Source of the DNA: Massilia phyllostachyos
GTDB lineage: Bacteria > Pseudomonadota > Gammaproteobacteria > Burkholderiales > Burkholderiaceae_D
Reading direction: 5' to 3'
Assembly (NCBI RefSeq): GCF_021044825.1
Contig: NZ_JAJNOC010000008.1
Span: 124,001 to 188,000, forward strand
DNA: 64,000 nt
Part shown: piece after piece, positions 20,458 to 29,532 of the stretch
How the letters are laid out: each line of letters begins with the position of its first letter
Position numbering within the stretch: the first letter of the stretch is position 1
Notes under the pieces: model-generated
What the model was told of the DNA's origin: nothing
The model's input: the letters and a program-made list of their open reading frames with translations, nothing else
Databases searched by the model: none
Translations under genes and position numbers: made by a program

Positions 20458-23208
20458 TCAATCGTCAAGGGCTTCAACGGTGTAGTTGCCAAAAGGAATG
20501 GCACTGGTAAACCTCTCGGTCATTCCGGTAGCGTCGGTACGTCCCTCAAAAACGCGGCCGTCTTCGGTCGTAATGCGATAACGCTGGTTCGTCATAGGCT
20601 CGTCAGTCCCGATCCACCGCAAAACGGTTTGCTGGTCATGCAGCATGTCGCTGGTCGGTAGTTTCACGTCCTCCAAGCTGCTGTCACCTGGCTTGACATG
20701 GGCGAATTTCGCCGACTTGATGGTATGGTCGCCGCTGCATTGCTGTGTGATGATGCCGCCGCCAATCTCGACCTGAGCGCTCTTCGAGACGAAGCGCAGC
20801 TTGGGAGCCTGCAGTACGATTTCCTCTGCGGCGGTCAGGACAATTCGCTTCGCCGATGTCAGCTCGATATCGTCCGCATGGGTCTGCATGTCGAGTTTGC
20901 CGCTAGCAGAGATAAGCTTGATACCGAGCCGATGTGCGAACAGACTGATATTCTCCGACGCCCGTGCCAGCAGTTTCTTACCAGCGGAAAGCTGGATATT
21001 GCCCATGCTGACCATATCGAGATGCGTCTGTGCGCCGATGGCGATATTGTCCTGGCTGGTCATTGCCACACCCGCTGGCGCGGTCAGCGCCAGCACCGGC
21101 TGGCCGCCGTCGCCTACACTCTCGGTTTCGGTATTGCTTCCGGCCTCCCACTGCTTCAAATAACCGATGAGCTGCGCGAGTTCTTTGTCGTCGGTACCGT
21201 CGGCATGGTGTGTAACAGACAGTCGGGCCAGTTGTTGCTGCACGCCTTGCAAGGCTTGCGTCAGACTGACCAGTTCCGCGCGGTCCAGCATTTTGCCATT
21301 CGCCTTCTGGCGGCCGGCAGCGCTGATGAGCACACCTTGCGCACCGCGCACTGCGACAGCCTGGTCGCTTCGCAGTTCCGCTCCTTCACCACGCGCCTCG
21401 CCTTTACCATCCATGCGAGGATGGGTAAGCCAGCCCAAGTTCAATTCGCTATGTCCGTGCTGGGACGACAACTGGGCATTGATTTGTCCCGGCGTATCAT
21501 CCAGCCGTAGCTGGTTGTAGCGCGATCCCTGAACTTCTTTGCTCTTGATTCCAGCAAGATATCGGTTTCCCGGCAATGTGCCGGAATGGCTGAATGCAGT
21601 CGGTCGCGCCAGTCCGCCAAACACCTGGGCTACGACAATCGGCTTGTCCGGATCCCCGCCCAGAAAATCCACGATTACCTCGTCGCCTACCCGGGGCAGT
21701 GTCAGTGTCCCCCATTGATTGCTGGCCCAGGTGCTGGCGACACGCACCCAGGCCGAGTCGCGGTCGCTCTGGCTGGCGCCTGCACCTTGGGCATGATTGT
21801 GGTCTTCTGCTCTGGTGCCTGGAAAACGCAGCTTGACTCGGCCATATTGATCGCAATGTACTTCTTCTCCCTCAGGACCGACTACAAATGCACTTTGCAA
21901 TCGCGGGCATGGCACATCCGCGCGCGGGTCGAAGGCAGGGACGATCGGAATCCCGCGACGAACGCAGGAGAACTGATTTGTATAACGCATGCCCCTCTCA
22001 TCACTGGCTTGTTTCAGAGCGCCACTAGATGAGGTGTCATTCCATTGGCTCAGCGCAAACAGGCGCTGGATCTGCTCATCGACTGTCTTCGGCAGGTTAT
22101 TTTCCGCATCGACCTCCAGCCGCGTGATGACGAACTCTCGTTCCCTCTCAGGATGCGTATCGATTTCAGGATGCCCTGACATGGAGATCCACTGCCCGAC
22201 ACACATGGCGCGTACGCTGCCTTCGCCATGAAAGCACTTGGATTCGTACTCATGCCGTTTCATGCGCAATTCACCAAGCTTGCGATAATCCTCTCCGTTG
22301 TCACCCGCATGGGGCACGTCGACAAGATAATCTTCGAGCGTGAAGGCAAACTCCCCGCCCGTGCCACCTTGGTCGACGCAGGAGTGCGCATTGCTGAACA
22401 TTGGCCGGACCTGCAAATAATCCAGGCTCTGCCGTCCCACACTGCCCGGCCTGAGCTCACGTACCGCGCTCCAGGCAATCACGCTGTCACGTTGCTCGGT
22501 GCTGCCATCACGGTGATAACGCACGGTGCCCGCGGCATTCTGCGACAGCGCGAAGACATCGTCGAATAACACCAGGATATGCAATGGTGTGTCCCGGGAA
22601 GGCGCTCCACTGGCTTGGCCCGCCTGCACGAACCATGCGATACCGCGACGCTTCCACAAGCGACGAATGAACGCGGCGTCCGATTCGTTATGCTGCATGG
22701 TGAATTCGCGCGCCGGATACGCACCGGTGACACGGGACCAATCGACGTCAAAAGCGCTGGCCAATACCGGATTATTCTGGCGCCACTCGTCGAGAATGAT
22801 CTTGGTAATCTCCAGCTCATTCTGATTGCGGAACACCCGGGTATTGGTCCGGTGCTCCATCAATGCCAACGCGTCGCGCAGCACCAACTGATATGTCGCA
22901 AGACCTCCATCGCTTTGCCCGGCAGAGGCCTGCGACACAATGCCGCATACAGCACGGACATCACCTCTATCGGTGACGAACTGCAGTTCGACCGGCAAGG
23001 CGATAAATTCCTTCAGGGGCAAGTCGGCGCGGATCGAAACGCATAAAAGGCGGTACTCAAGACCGCCGCACAAAGCCTCGCTTCCCGAAACGCGCTTCAC
23101 CAGGAGTACGTTGTCGAGAGCGCCCCGCCCCTGTAACAGACGCAAACGTATCGGGCGATTTGCTTCGGACAGCCAAGCAAACGTGTCAGTCAGATCGTTC
23201 AGATTCAC
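20458..23208 (-). CDS. vgrG: VgrG type VI secretion spike protein with C-terminal extension
   Basis: A 916-residue VgrG. Residues 1 to ~430 form the gp27-like base. An OB-fold gp5 part follows (about 445-535; YGRVKLRFPG to VGDEVIVDFLGGDPDKP). Then comes a linker, then a DUF2345 beta-prism (about 700-845) ending in the KFAHVKPGDSS segment typical of Burkholderiales VgrGs. About 65 more residues (850-916) read as a small beta-sandwich (RITTEDGRVFEGRTDATGMT) and may bind the lipase. No enzymatic domain is present. The start is GTG with AAGGGAG upstream. It is the first gene of the effector cassette, and no sheath, baseplate or ClpV genes are nearby, so it depends on a T6SS elsewhere. Confidence 0.95.
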   Translation of the reverse strand: MNLNDLTDTFAWLSEANRPIRLRLLQGRGALDNVLLVKRVSGSEALCGGLEYRLLCVSIRADLPLKEFIALPVELQFVTDRGDVRAVCGIVSQASAGQSDGGLATYQLVLRDALALMEHRTNTRVFRNQNELEITKIILDEWRQNNPVLASAFDVDWSRVTGAYPAREFTMQHNESDAAFIRRLWKRRGIAWFVQAGQASGAPSRDTPLHILVLFDDVFALSQNAAGTVRYHRDGSTEQRDSVIAWSAVRELRPGSVGRQSLDYLQVRPMFSNAHSCVDQGGTGGEFAFTLEDYLVDVPHAGDNGEDYRKLGELRMKRHEYESKCFHGEGSVRAMCVGQWISMSGHPEIDTHPEREREFVITRLEVDAENNLPKTVDEQIQRLFALSQWNDTSSSGALKQASDERGMRYTNQFSCVRRGIPIVPAFDPRADVPCPRLQSAFVVGPEGEEVHCDQYGRVKLRFPGTRAEDHNHAQGAGASQSDRDSAWVRVASTWASNQWGTLTLPRVGDEVIVDFLGGDPDKPIVVAQVFGGLARPTAFSHSGTLPGNRYLAGIKSKEVQGSRYNQLRLDDTPGQINAQLSSQHGHSELNLGWLTHPRMDGKGEARGEGAELRSDQAVAVRGAQGVLISAAGRQKANGKMLDRAELVSLTQALQGVQQQLARLSVTHHADGTDDKELAQLIGYLKQWEAGSNTETESVGDGGQPVLALTAPAGVAMTSQDNIAIGAQTHLDMVSMGNIQLSAGKKLLARASENISLFAHRLGIKLISASGKLDMQTHADDIELTSAKRIVLTAAEEIVLQAPKLRFVSKSAQVEIGGGIITQQCSGDHTIKSAKFAHVKPGDSSLEDVKLPTSDMLHDQQTVLRWIGTDEPMTNQRYRITTEDGRVFEGRTDATGMTERFTSAIPFGNYTVEALDD

Positions 23209-23455
23209 ATACGCTCCCTTCTTGATTGTCCTTACTTCGGCTCTACGGCATCCGAAAGTATTGCGCCCTTACACTTCAAGTAATTGACCTGAAGCAAATA
23301 AGGCACTCGAACGACCGCGCACGCCGAATCGGCGCGTCAAAAAGGGGAGAGGTGGACTGTGGGAAAGCCTATTCGTCCGGCGCAATGATTAGTGCGGACA
23401 TGTGTGAAGAGGCTGCAAACTGCAGCCGATTACCTTTGCTCGGGTTCTTTTTATC
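23209..23455. other. Intergenic region upstream of vgrG
   Basis: No gene is seen. The stretch is less GC-rich than the core genome and should contain the minus-strand promoter of the VgrG cassette. I could not identify a convincing promoter or repeat in it. Confidence 0.4.
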
Positions 23456-23902
23456 TCAGGCTTCCTCGCCCTGCACGCGCTCGAACGGCCCGATGCACGC
23501 CTGCATGCTCTCGTCCGCGCACATCAGGAAGATCGCCTTGGACGGGTGGAAGCGGATGAAATTGGTGGCCGTGGCGCCCGGCTTCATGATGGTGCCGGCG
23601 CAGTCCTTCTTGCCGTTGTCCTTGACCACGCGGTCGTCGAGCCGGTAGAAGCCCTTGGCGCTGGGCTTGTCGGGGATGCGGTATTCGCTTTCCGAGACCT
23701 CTTCGGCGCTGGTGACGAGCGTGGTGCCGTCGCCGCGGAAACGGTAGGTTTCGGAGCAGCCGAGGTCGGGGATGCTCAGCTTCCAGATGCCGAGGATGGG
23801 ATGGTCGGCGGGCGGCGCCGCCGCCGTGGCATGGGCGCCGGCCAGCGCCGCGCACAGCAGCGCGGAGCGGACGACGATGGCGGAAACGACGGACACACGC
23901 AT
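23456..23902 (-). CDS. Small secreted protein of unknown function
   Basis: A 148-residue protein with a signal peptide (VVRSALLCAALAGAHATAAA). The mature part starts HPILGIWKLSIPDLGCSETYRF. The 'GIW' opening and alternating beta pattern recall small lipocalin-like or stress-type periplasmic domains, but this is only a resemblance. Cysteines in LGCSETY, KKDCAG, FLMCADE and QACIGP could form two disulfides. ATG at 23902 is preceded by GAGGAGCC; upstream codons up to 23995 are open but Arg-rich and unlikely. It lies alone between the VgrG cassette and the NYN gene. Confidence 0.65.
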   Translation of the reverse strand: MRVSVVSAIVVRSALLCAALAGAHATAAAPPADHPILGIWKLSIPDLGCSETYRFRGDGTTLVTSAEEVSESEYRIPDKPSAKGFYRLDDRVVKDNGKKDCAGTIMKPGATATNFIRFHPSKAIFLMCADESMQACIGPFERVQGEEA

Positions 23903-24040
23903 GGCAGGCTCCTCGCGGCAAGCGCTTCGCGCGGAGCGGACGCCCCGCCGGTCCGCCCGGCGGACGATGCCATTATGGCATCGGGAACGCGCCACCGGCG
24001 CACGCGCCGCAAGCCGCGCGCGGTCCGCCGATATGCTGCG

Positions 24041-25483
24041 TCAGCCCTGCTCGGGCGGCGTCTTCGGCTTGGCCGGACGGCGGCTGCGCGGCGCGGCTTT
24101 GCGGGCCGGCGCCTTGTGGGCCGGACGGGCCGCCTTCTTGCGCGCCGGCTTGGCCTCGTCCTCGCCTTCGCCGCCCTCGAGCGGCGTTGCCTTAACGGGC
24201 GCCGCCTCAACGACCGGCTCGGCAGCTGGAGGCGAGGCTTCGACTGGCGCCTCAAGCGGCGTCTCGGCCGGCGCTTCAGCGACCTTCTTCGCCGCCGGCT
24301 TGCGCGGCGTGCGGCGGCGCTCCTTCACCGGCGCCGGCGCCGGCTCTTCCGCCGCCGCTTCCTGCTCGGCCGGCACAGGCGCCTCCAGCACCTGCGGCTC
24401 GGCCGCCGGCACCGGCGGCTCCGCCTCGATCAGTTCCGTCAGGCCCTGCACCGGCTCGGCTGCACTTGGCGCCGCCTCGCCGCGCCCGCCACCCTTGCGC
24501 CCGCCACGGCCGCGGCGGCCGCGTTCCGCACGCGCATCCTGCGCCGGCGCCTCGCCGTTCGCCTCAGCCGTCTCAAGCTGCAGTGCGGCGGCCACTTCCT
24601 CGGCCGGGCTTTCCGGCACCACCACCAGTTCCGGCGCCGGCATCGACACCGGCGCATTGGCGCTGCGGTAGACGTAGGTGCCGGATTTCTCGTCGCGCCC
24701 GAACTCGAACAGGCCGCGCGCCTGCGCTTCTTCCAGCAGGTTGCCGAAGGTACGGAAGCCGAAATAGGTTTCGTTGAAGTCCGGACGGCGGCGCTTCAGG
24801 GTGTCCTTCAGCAGCGAGGCCCAGATCTTGCCGGTGTCGCCGCGCTCCAGCACCAGCGCGTCGAAAGTCTCGACCACCATCTCGAGGGCCTGCACCTTGC
24901 GCGCTTCCAGCTCTTCCTTGCGCTTGTCGTCGCCGGCCGGACGGCGTCCGCCACCCTGCCCCTTGCGCGCTTCGGATTCTTCCTTGCGCTTGGCGGCGGC
25001 GCGGTTCTTTTCGCGCACCAGGTCGTCATAGAAGATGAATTCGTCACAATTGGCGACCAGCAGGTCCGAAGTCGACTGCTTGACGCCGACGCCGATCACC
25101 TTCTTGGCGTTTTCGCGCAATTTGGAGACCAGCGGGGAAAAGTCGGAATCGCCCGAGACGATCACGAAGGTGTCGACGTGGGACTTGGTGTAGCACAGGT
25201 CGAGCGCATCGACCACCAGGCGGATGTCCGCCGAATTCTTGCCGGACTGGCGCACGTGGGGGATCTCGATCATCTCGAAATTGGCCTCGTGCATGGGCGC
25301 CTTGAAACCCTTGTAGCGGTCCCAGTCGCAGTACGCCTTCTTGACCACGATGCTGCCCTTGAGCAGCAGGCGCTCCAGCACCGGGCGGATGTCGAATTTT
25401 TCGTAGTTGGCGTCACGCACGCCCAGCGCGACGTTTTCGAAGTCGCAGAACACCGCCATGCTGATGTTGTCGGAAGAAGCCAT
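24041..25483 (-). CDS. NYN-domain (PIN-like) RNase with OST-HTH/LOTUS domain and basic tail
   Basis: A 480-residue protein in three parts. Residues 5-165 form a NYN/LabA-type PIN-like domain with the acidic site Asp14 (VFCDFENV), Asp86/Asp92 (SADIRLVVDAL) and Asp112/Asp114 (SGDSDF), expected to bind metal and cleave RNA. Residues ~195-275 (ALVLERGDTGKIWASLLKDT onward) resemble an OST-HTH/LOTUS RNA-binding winged helix. Residues ~285-480 are Ala/Pro/Glu/Lys/Arg-rich and end in histone H1-like KKAARPAHKAPARK repeats likely to bind nucleic acid. NYN/OST-HTH proteins are known from eukaryotic RNA regulation and many bacteria; the RNA target here is unknown. It is a single gene. Confidence 0.88.
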   Translation of the reverse strand: MASSDNISMAVFCDFENVALGVRDANYEKFDIRPVLERLLLKGSIVVKKAYCDWDRYKGFKAPMHEANFEMIEIPHVRQSGKNSADIRLVVDALDLCYTKSHVDTFVIVSGDSDFSPLVSKLRENAKKVIGVGVKQSTSDLLVANCDEFIFYDDLVREKNRAAAKRKEESEARKGQGGGRRPAGDDKRKEELEARKVQALEMVVETFDALVLERGDTGKIWASLLKDTLKRRRPDFNETYFGFRTFGNLLEEAQARGLFEFGRDEKSGTYVYRSANAPVSMPAPELVVVPESPAEEVAAALQLETAEANGEAPAQDARAERGRRGRGGRKGGGRGEAAPSAAEPVQGLTELIEAEPPVPAAEPQVLEAPVPAEQEAAAEEPAPAPVKERRRTPRKPAAKKVAEAPAETPLEAPVEASPPAAEPVVEAAPVKATPLEGGEGEDEAKPARKKAARPAHKAPARKAAPRSRRPAKPKTPPEQG

Positions 25484-25585
25484 GAATATGTTGTTTCTGT
25501 TAGTGAAGGGACAAACTGCACGGGATTATACGCAACACTTCGCCGACCGCCCGCACCGCCGCCCGCACAATTTACAAACTTGCAG

Positions 25586-25615
25586 TTACGTTATCGAACC
25601 GGACAAATTTATAAT
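25586..25615 (+). promoter_or_regulatory. Candidate promoter of the PAS hybrid kinase pseudogene
   Basis: A perfect TATAAT at 25610-25615 lies about 31 bases before the ATG at 25647. A poor -35 (TTACGT, 25586-25591) is at 18-bp spacing. The local A/T-rich patch stands out from its surroundings. Judged by eye only. Confidence 0.4.
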
Positions 25616-25646
25616 GCAACGAATCGTCCTGTCCCGGAATTGACCC

Positions 25647-27556
25647 ATGCTTTCGCCCGCCATGTTCGAAGCCGTGTTCAACAGTTCGCCGATCGGCACC
25701 TACCTGTTGTCACCGACGCCGGATGCCATCGTCCTGGCAGTCAACGACACGTTTCTGAAGGCTTCCGGCCGGCGCCGCGACGAGCTGGTGGGCGTCAGCC
25801 TGTTCGTCTGCTTCCCTTCCGACCCCGGCGACCCGCACGACACCGGCGAATCCGACCTGCGCAGCTCACTCGCACGGGTGCTGGCAAGCGGCCGGGTCGA
25901 CCGCCTGCCGGCCCAGCGCTACCCGATTCCGGTCGAACAGCCCGATGGCAGCATCGCCTTCGAGGAACGCTTCTGGAGCGCGGTCAGCACCCCGATTTTT
26001 GAAAACGACGGCAGCATCGACTGCATCCTGCACACCACCAACGACGTCACCGAGCAGGTGCGTTTCGAGCTGGCGCTGAAGGAAAGCGAGCGGCGCTACC
26101 GGGCCCTGAGCTCGGCCGGCCAGGTGGTCTACCGCATGAACGCCGACTGGAGCGAGCTGCACCAGCTGGACGGGCGCGGCTTCCTGAAGGACAGCCCGGG
26201 CTCGGACCAGTTATGGCTGAGCGACTACATCCCCGCCGACGAGCAGGACAAGGTGAGAACGGCGATCGCCACCGCGATCCGCACCGCCACGCCGTAAGAA
26301 CTGGAGCACCGCGTGCGCAGCCTCGACGGCGGCGAAGGCTGGGCCCTGTCGCGCGCGGTCCCGCTGTTCGATGCCGGCGGCCGGGTGGTGGAATGGATCG
26401 GCGCCGCCAGCGACATCACCGAGCGCAAGTTGGCCGAGGAAAAGCTGCGCGAGTCGGACCGCCGCAAGGACGAGTTCCTCGCCATGCTGGCGCACGAGCT
26501 GAGGAATCCCCTGGCGCCGATCAGCGCCGCGGCCGAGCTGCTGCAGCGCGTGAAGGCTGACGAGGCGCTGGTGCGCCGCAGCAGCCAGGTCATCGGACGC
26601 CAGGCCGCCCACATGAGCGGCCTGATCGACGACCTGCTGGACGTGTCGCGCGTAACCCGCGGCCTGGTGGAGCTGGCCTGGGCGCCGGTCGCGCTGCGCG
26701 AGATCCTCGACGATGCGGTCGAGCAGGCCACCCCACTGGCGCAGGCGCGCCGCCACCAGCTGGACGTGCAGGGGCCGCCGGACGCCGTGCAGGTGCGCGG
26801 CGACCGCAAGCGCCTGGTGCAGGTGCTGGCCAACCTGCTCAACAACGCGGCCAAGTACACGCCCGAGGGCGGCCGCCTGTCGCTGCAGGCGCGCGTCGAC
26901 GGCGGACGCGCCTGCATCGAGGTGGGCGACAACGGCATCGGCATGGCGCCCGAGCTGGTGGCGCGCGCCTTCGACCTGTTCGCCCAGGCCGACCGCAGCC
27001 CCGACCGCGCACTCGGCGGGTTGGGACTGGGGCTGGCCCTGGTCCGCAGCCTGGTCGAGCTGCATGGCGGCAGCGTCGAATGCGAGAGCGCCGGGCCCGG
27101 CCAGGGCAGCCGCTTCCGGGTCTGGCTGCCCTGCGAGGCCGGCGCCCGGCCGGCTGCACCGGCGGGCGAGCCTGGCCAGGACAACCGGCGCGAAGGGCCG
27201 ATCCGGGTGCTGGTGGTGGACGACAACGTCGACGCCGCCGAACCCTGTCGATGCTGCTCGACGCCTACGGCTACCAGCCGCTGGTCGAGTTCGCGCCGCT
27301 GGCCGCGCTCGAACGCGCCCGGCGCGAACGGCCGCGCGCCTGCGTGCTCGACATCGGCCTGCCGGAGATGGACGGCCGCGAACTGGCGCGCCGGCTGCGC
27401 GCCGACCCCGCCACCGCCGGCGCGATGCTGGTCGCCGTCACCGGCTACGGCCAGGACAGCGACCGCCAGCAGATCATGGCGGCAGGCTTCGACCATCACC
27501 TGGTCAAGCCGGTGGACCTGGGGCAGCTCGAACGAATCCTGGCCACCGTCGCGTAG
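25647..27556 (+). pseudogene. PAS-PAS hybrid sensor histidine kinase, broken by a stop and a frameshift
   Basis: Read through, this is a ~636-residue soluble hybrid kinase. PAS 1 begins MFEAVFNSSPIGTYLLSP, and PAS 2 begins ESERRYRALSSAGQVVYRMN and ends VVEWIGAASDITERK. HisKA follows (FLAMLAHELRNPLAPISAAAE, His in HELRNPL), then HATPase (NLLNNAAKYTP, GDNGIGM, GGLGLGLALVRSLVELHGG) and a receiver (VLVVDDNVDAAE ... CVLDIGLPEMDG ... VKPVDLGQL). Two lesions interrupt it. An in-frame TAA at 26295-26297 within PAS 2 separates it into two open parts in the same frame. A one-base deletion near 27241, between DNVDAAE and TLSMLLDAYGY, shifts the receiver to another frame. The downstream part could be expressed from GTG 26313, but it would lack the sensor half. 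Sequencing error is the alternative. The final TAG lies in a GTAGGGTG repeat. Confidence 0.85.
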
Positions 27557-27616
27557 GGTGGTCGGCCATACCCAGCAATGGGATGAGCATGCGGCGCGAA
27601 CGCCGGCCGCGCGTTC
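27553..27616. repeat. GTAGGGTG-family repeat, degenerate copy
   Basis: GTAGGGTGG at 27553 and GCGCGTTCAAA at 27606-27616 match the ends of the element at 44008-44140, but the distal inverted box is missing. It overlaps the final stop of the kinase pseudogene. Confidence 0.5.
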
Positions 27617-27665
27617 AAAGAGTACCTGAACCGCACACGCGCCATCCGTCATCACGGGTCCGACC

Positions 27666-28085
27666 TCACAGGCGCGCCAGGGTCGCGTCGTCCGGCTCGC
27701 CGTCGAAGAACTTGTCGATGCAGTCCTGGAACACCGCCTCGTCCGGCGCCACGTCGGCGAACAAGGTCATCGACGAACGGAACTTCAGGTCGTCGGGGTG
27801 GCCGAAGATGTCCGCCACCGTGCGGTCGTCGAAGGTGTCGACGATGGTGGCGCATTCGCGCAGGCGCGCCCCCAGCACCGGATGGGCCAAGTAGGCGGCC
27901 GCCTCGTCTCCCGAGCGGATCGCGTAGCGCTGCGCCATCTCGCTGTGCCCCAGGCCGGCCAGTTGCGGAAAGATGAACCACATCCAGTGCGTCCGCTTGT
28001 GCCCGGCGCGCAGCTCCTTGAGCACCGTGGCGTACACCGGCGCCTGTGCCTGGACGAAGCGGTCCAGGTCGAATTCCTTGTCCAT
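27666..28085 (-). CDS. DUF1810 family protein
   Basis: A 139-residue soluble protein that matches DUF1810: FDLDRFVQAQAPVYATVLKELRAGHKRTHWMWFIFPQ, LGHSEMAQRYAI and GHPDDLKFRSSMTLFA. Members of the family are widespread, of usual length ~140, and are related to calpastatin-like annotations of no proven meaning; the function is unknown. ATG at 28085 is preceded by GGGGAGG. A GTG one codon upstream is possible. It is divergent from the DUF3820 gene. Confidence 0.88.
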   Translation of the reverse strand: MDKEFDLDRFVQAQAPVYATVLKELRAGHKRTHWMWFIFPQLAGLGHSEMAQRYAIRSGDEAAAYLAHPVLGARLRECATIVDTFDDRTVADIFGHPDDLKFRSSMTLFADVAPDEAVFQDCIDKFFDGEPDDATLARL

Positions 28086-28148
28086 CACACGCCCTCCCCT
28101 TTATCACGATGCTACAACGCTCTTCCTGTCTGTTAAAGTGCGCTACGA

Positions 28149-28370
28149 ATGGATACCCCGACCGAACACCTCTCCCTGCTTCTCATCCGTGACATGCCGT
28201 ACGGGAAATACAAGGGACACAAGATCGCCGACCTGCCCGGCCACTACCTGGCCTGGTTCGCGCGCGAAGGCTTTCCCCATGGCGAGCTGGGGCAGCTGCT
28301 GGCCCTCATGGTCGAGCTCGATCACAACGCCCTGCGCGGCCTGCTCGACCCGTTGCGCCGGGGGCGCTGA
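28149..28370 (+). CDS. DUF3820 family small protein
   Basis: A 73-residue protein that matches DUF3820 throughout: MPYGKYKGHKIADLPGHYLAWFAREGFPHGELGQLLALM. The family is short and may act with or as part of nuclease systems (some members are fused to exonuclease-like domains), but its role is not established. It lies divergent from the DUF1810 gene with 63 bp between them. Confidence 0.85.
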   Translation: MDTPTEHLSLLLIRDMPYGKYKGHKIADLPGHYLAWFAREGFPHGELGQLLALMVELDHNALRGLLDPLRRGR

Positions 28371-28452
28371 GGGCGGACGTTTATGCAGGGCGGATGGATA
28401 TTTACGTCCTTCCCGTTCTATCATCGCTCACCGCAACCAACTCTCGTGCCCC

Positions 28453-29415
28453 ATGCGTCCACACCTGCTTCGCGCCGCCCTCGTGCTCTGCTTCGCCTGC
28501 ACGCCCGCCTTCGCCCAGTCGCCCGCAGCGGCGCCGGCCGCCCCCGCGGCCGCCCAGCGGGCAAGCGGTTTCACCACGAGCGACGGCGTCGCCCTGGCCT
28601 ACACCGTCTCGGGCCAGGGCCTGCCCTGCCTGTTCGTGCACGGCGGCCCGGGCTCGGGGAGCGAAGCCGTGGAGGCGCTGTCGGGCGACCTGCTCGGCAA
28701 GCACTTCCGCATGATCTACCTCGACCAGCGCGGCAGCGGGCGTTCGGCCAGCGACCAGAAGAAGGACTATTCGCTGGACCGGGTGGTGCAGGACCTGGAA
28801 GAGCTGCGCGCCAGCCTGAAGATCGACAAATGGGTGCTGATGCCGCACTCCTTCGGCGGCATCATCGCCACCGCCTATGCGCGCAAGTACCCGCAGCGCG
28901 TGAGCGGCATGGTGCTGATGAACAGCATCCTGAGCCTGCCCGCCTCGATGGAAAGCACCGCGAGCTACGGCTACACGCTGCTGCCCGCGAACGGCCGTCC
29001 GCCGCTCGACCCGGCGGCGCCGCTGCCGCAGCGCTTCGGCATGGTGATGGCGCTGCTCGGGCAGACGAAACAGACCGGGAAGCTGATGTACGGCGACCCG
29101 GCGTCGGAGGCGCGCGTGGACGCGACAAGGCGCGGCCTGGCCGCCAACCGCGACTTCGCCGCCGCCCTGTTCTCCAGCGGCGCGATCGCCGCCTACCTGG
29201 AAGACCTGGCGCCCGCCACCGCGGCCCTCGGCATGCCGGTGCTGGTCGTTGGCGGCAAGGAAGACTACGTGGTGGGGCCGGAGCATTACAAGACCTTCCG
29301 CTTCCCGAAACAGCAGGTGCTCCTGGTGCCGGGGCGGCATTTTTCGATGATCGAGCAGCCGGCGGAAGTGGACAAGGCGCTGGCGGGGTTCGCCGCTTCC
29401 CTGCCGCGGCCGTAG
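28453..29415 (+). CDS. Secreted alpha/beta hydrolase, proline iminopeptidase-like (S33)
   Basis: A 320-residue exported hydrolase. The signal peptide MRPHLLRAALVLCFACTPAFA is followed by an Ala/Pro linker. The fold shows an oxyanion HGGPGSGS (63-70), YLDQRGSGRS typical of S33 peptidases, the nucleophile Ser133 in VLMPHSFGG, an acid in GGKEDYVVG near 275, and His near 296 (VPGRHFSM). S33 members are aminopeptidases or esterases; the substrate is not clear. ATG at 28453 starts the signal peptide. The frame is open far upstream only because of GC-rich composition. Confidence 0.85.
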   Translation: MRPHLLRAALVLCFACTPAFAQSPAAAPAAPAAAQRASGFTTSDGVALAYTVSGQGLPCLFVHGGPGSGSEAVEALSGDLLGKHFRMIYLDQRGSGRSASDQKKDYSLDRVVQDLEELRASLKIDKWVLMPHSFGGIIATAYARKYPQRVSGMVLMNSILSLPASMESTASYGYTLLPANGRPPLDPAAPLPQRFGMVMALLGQTKQTGKLMYGDPASEARVDATRRGLAANRDFAAALFSSGAIAAYLEDLAPATAALGMPVLVVGGKEDYVVGPEHYKTFRFPKQQVLLVPGRHFSMIEQPAEVDKALAGFAASLPRP

Positions 29416-29532
29416 GCCTGCGCCGGTTCACCGTACGAACGCGGTCATCGTTCGCGTGGCGGGGGCATGGAAAATCGGCTATCGTTCAGCCATCCACGTG
29501 CCTTGCCGACGCCGCAGATGATCAAGCCTCCC

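Noticed and set aside
16916..23208. The VgrG cassette as part of a prophage tail
   Set aside because: No phage structural, lysis or integrase genes are near, and the VgrG has DUF2345 and is linked to a Tle/Tli pair and PAAR, which is T6SS-type.
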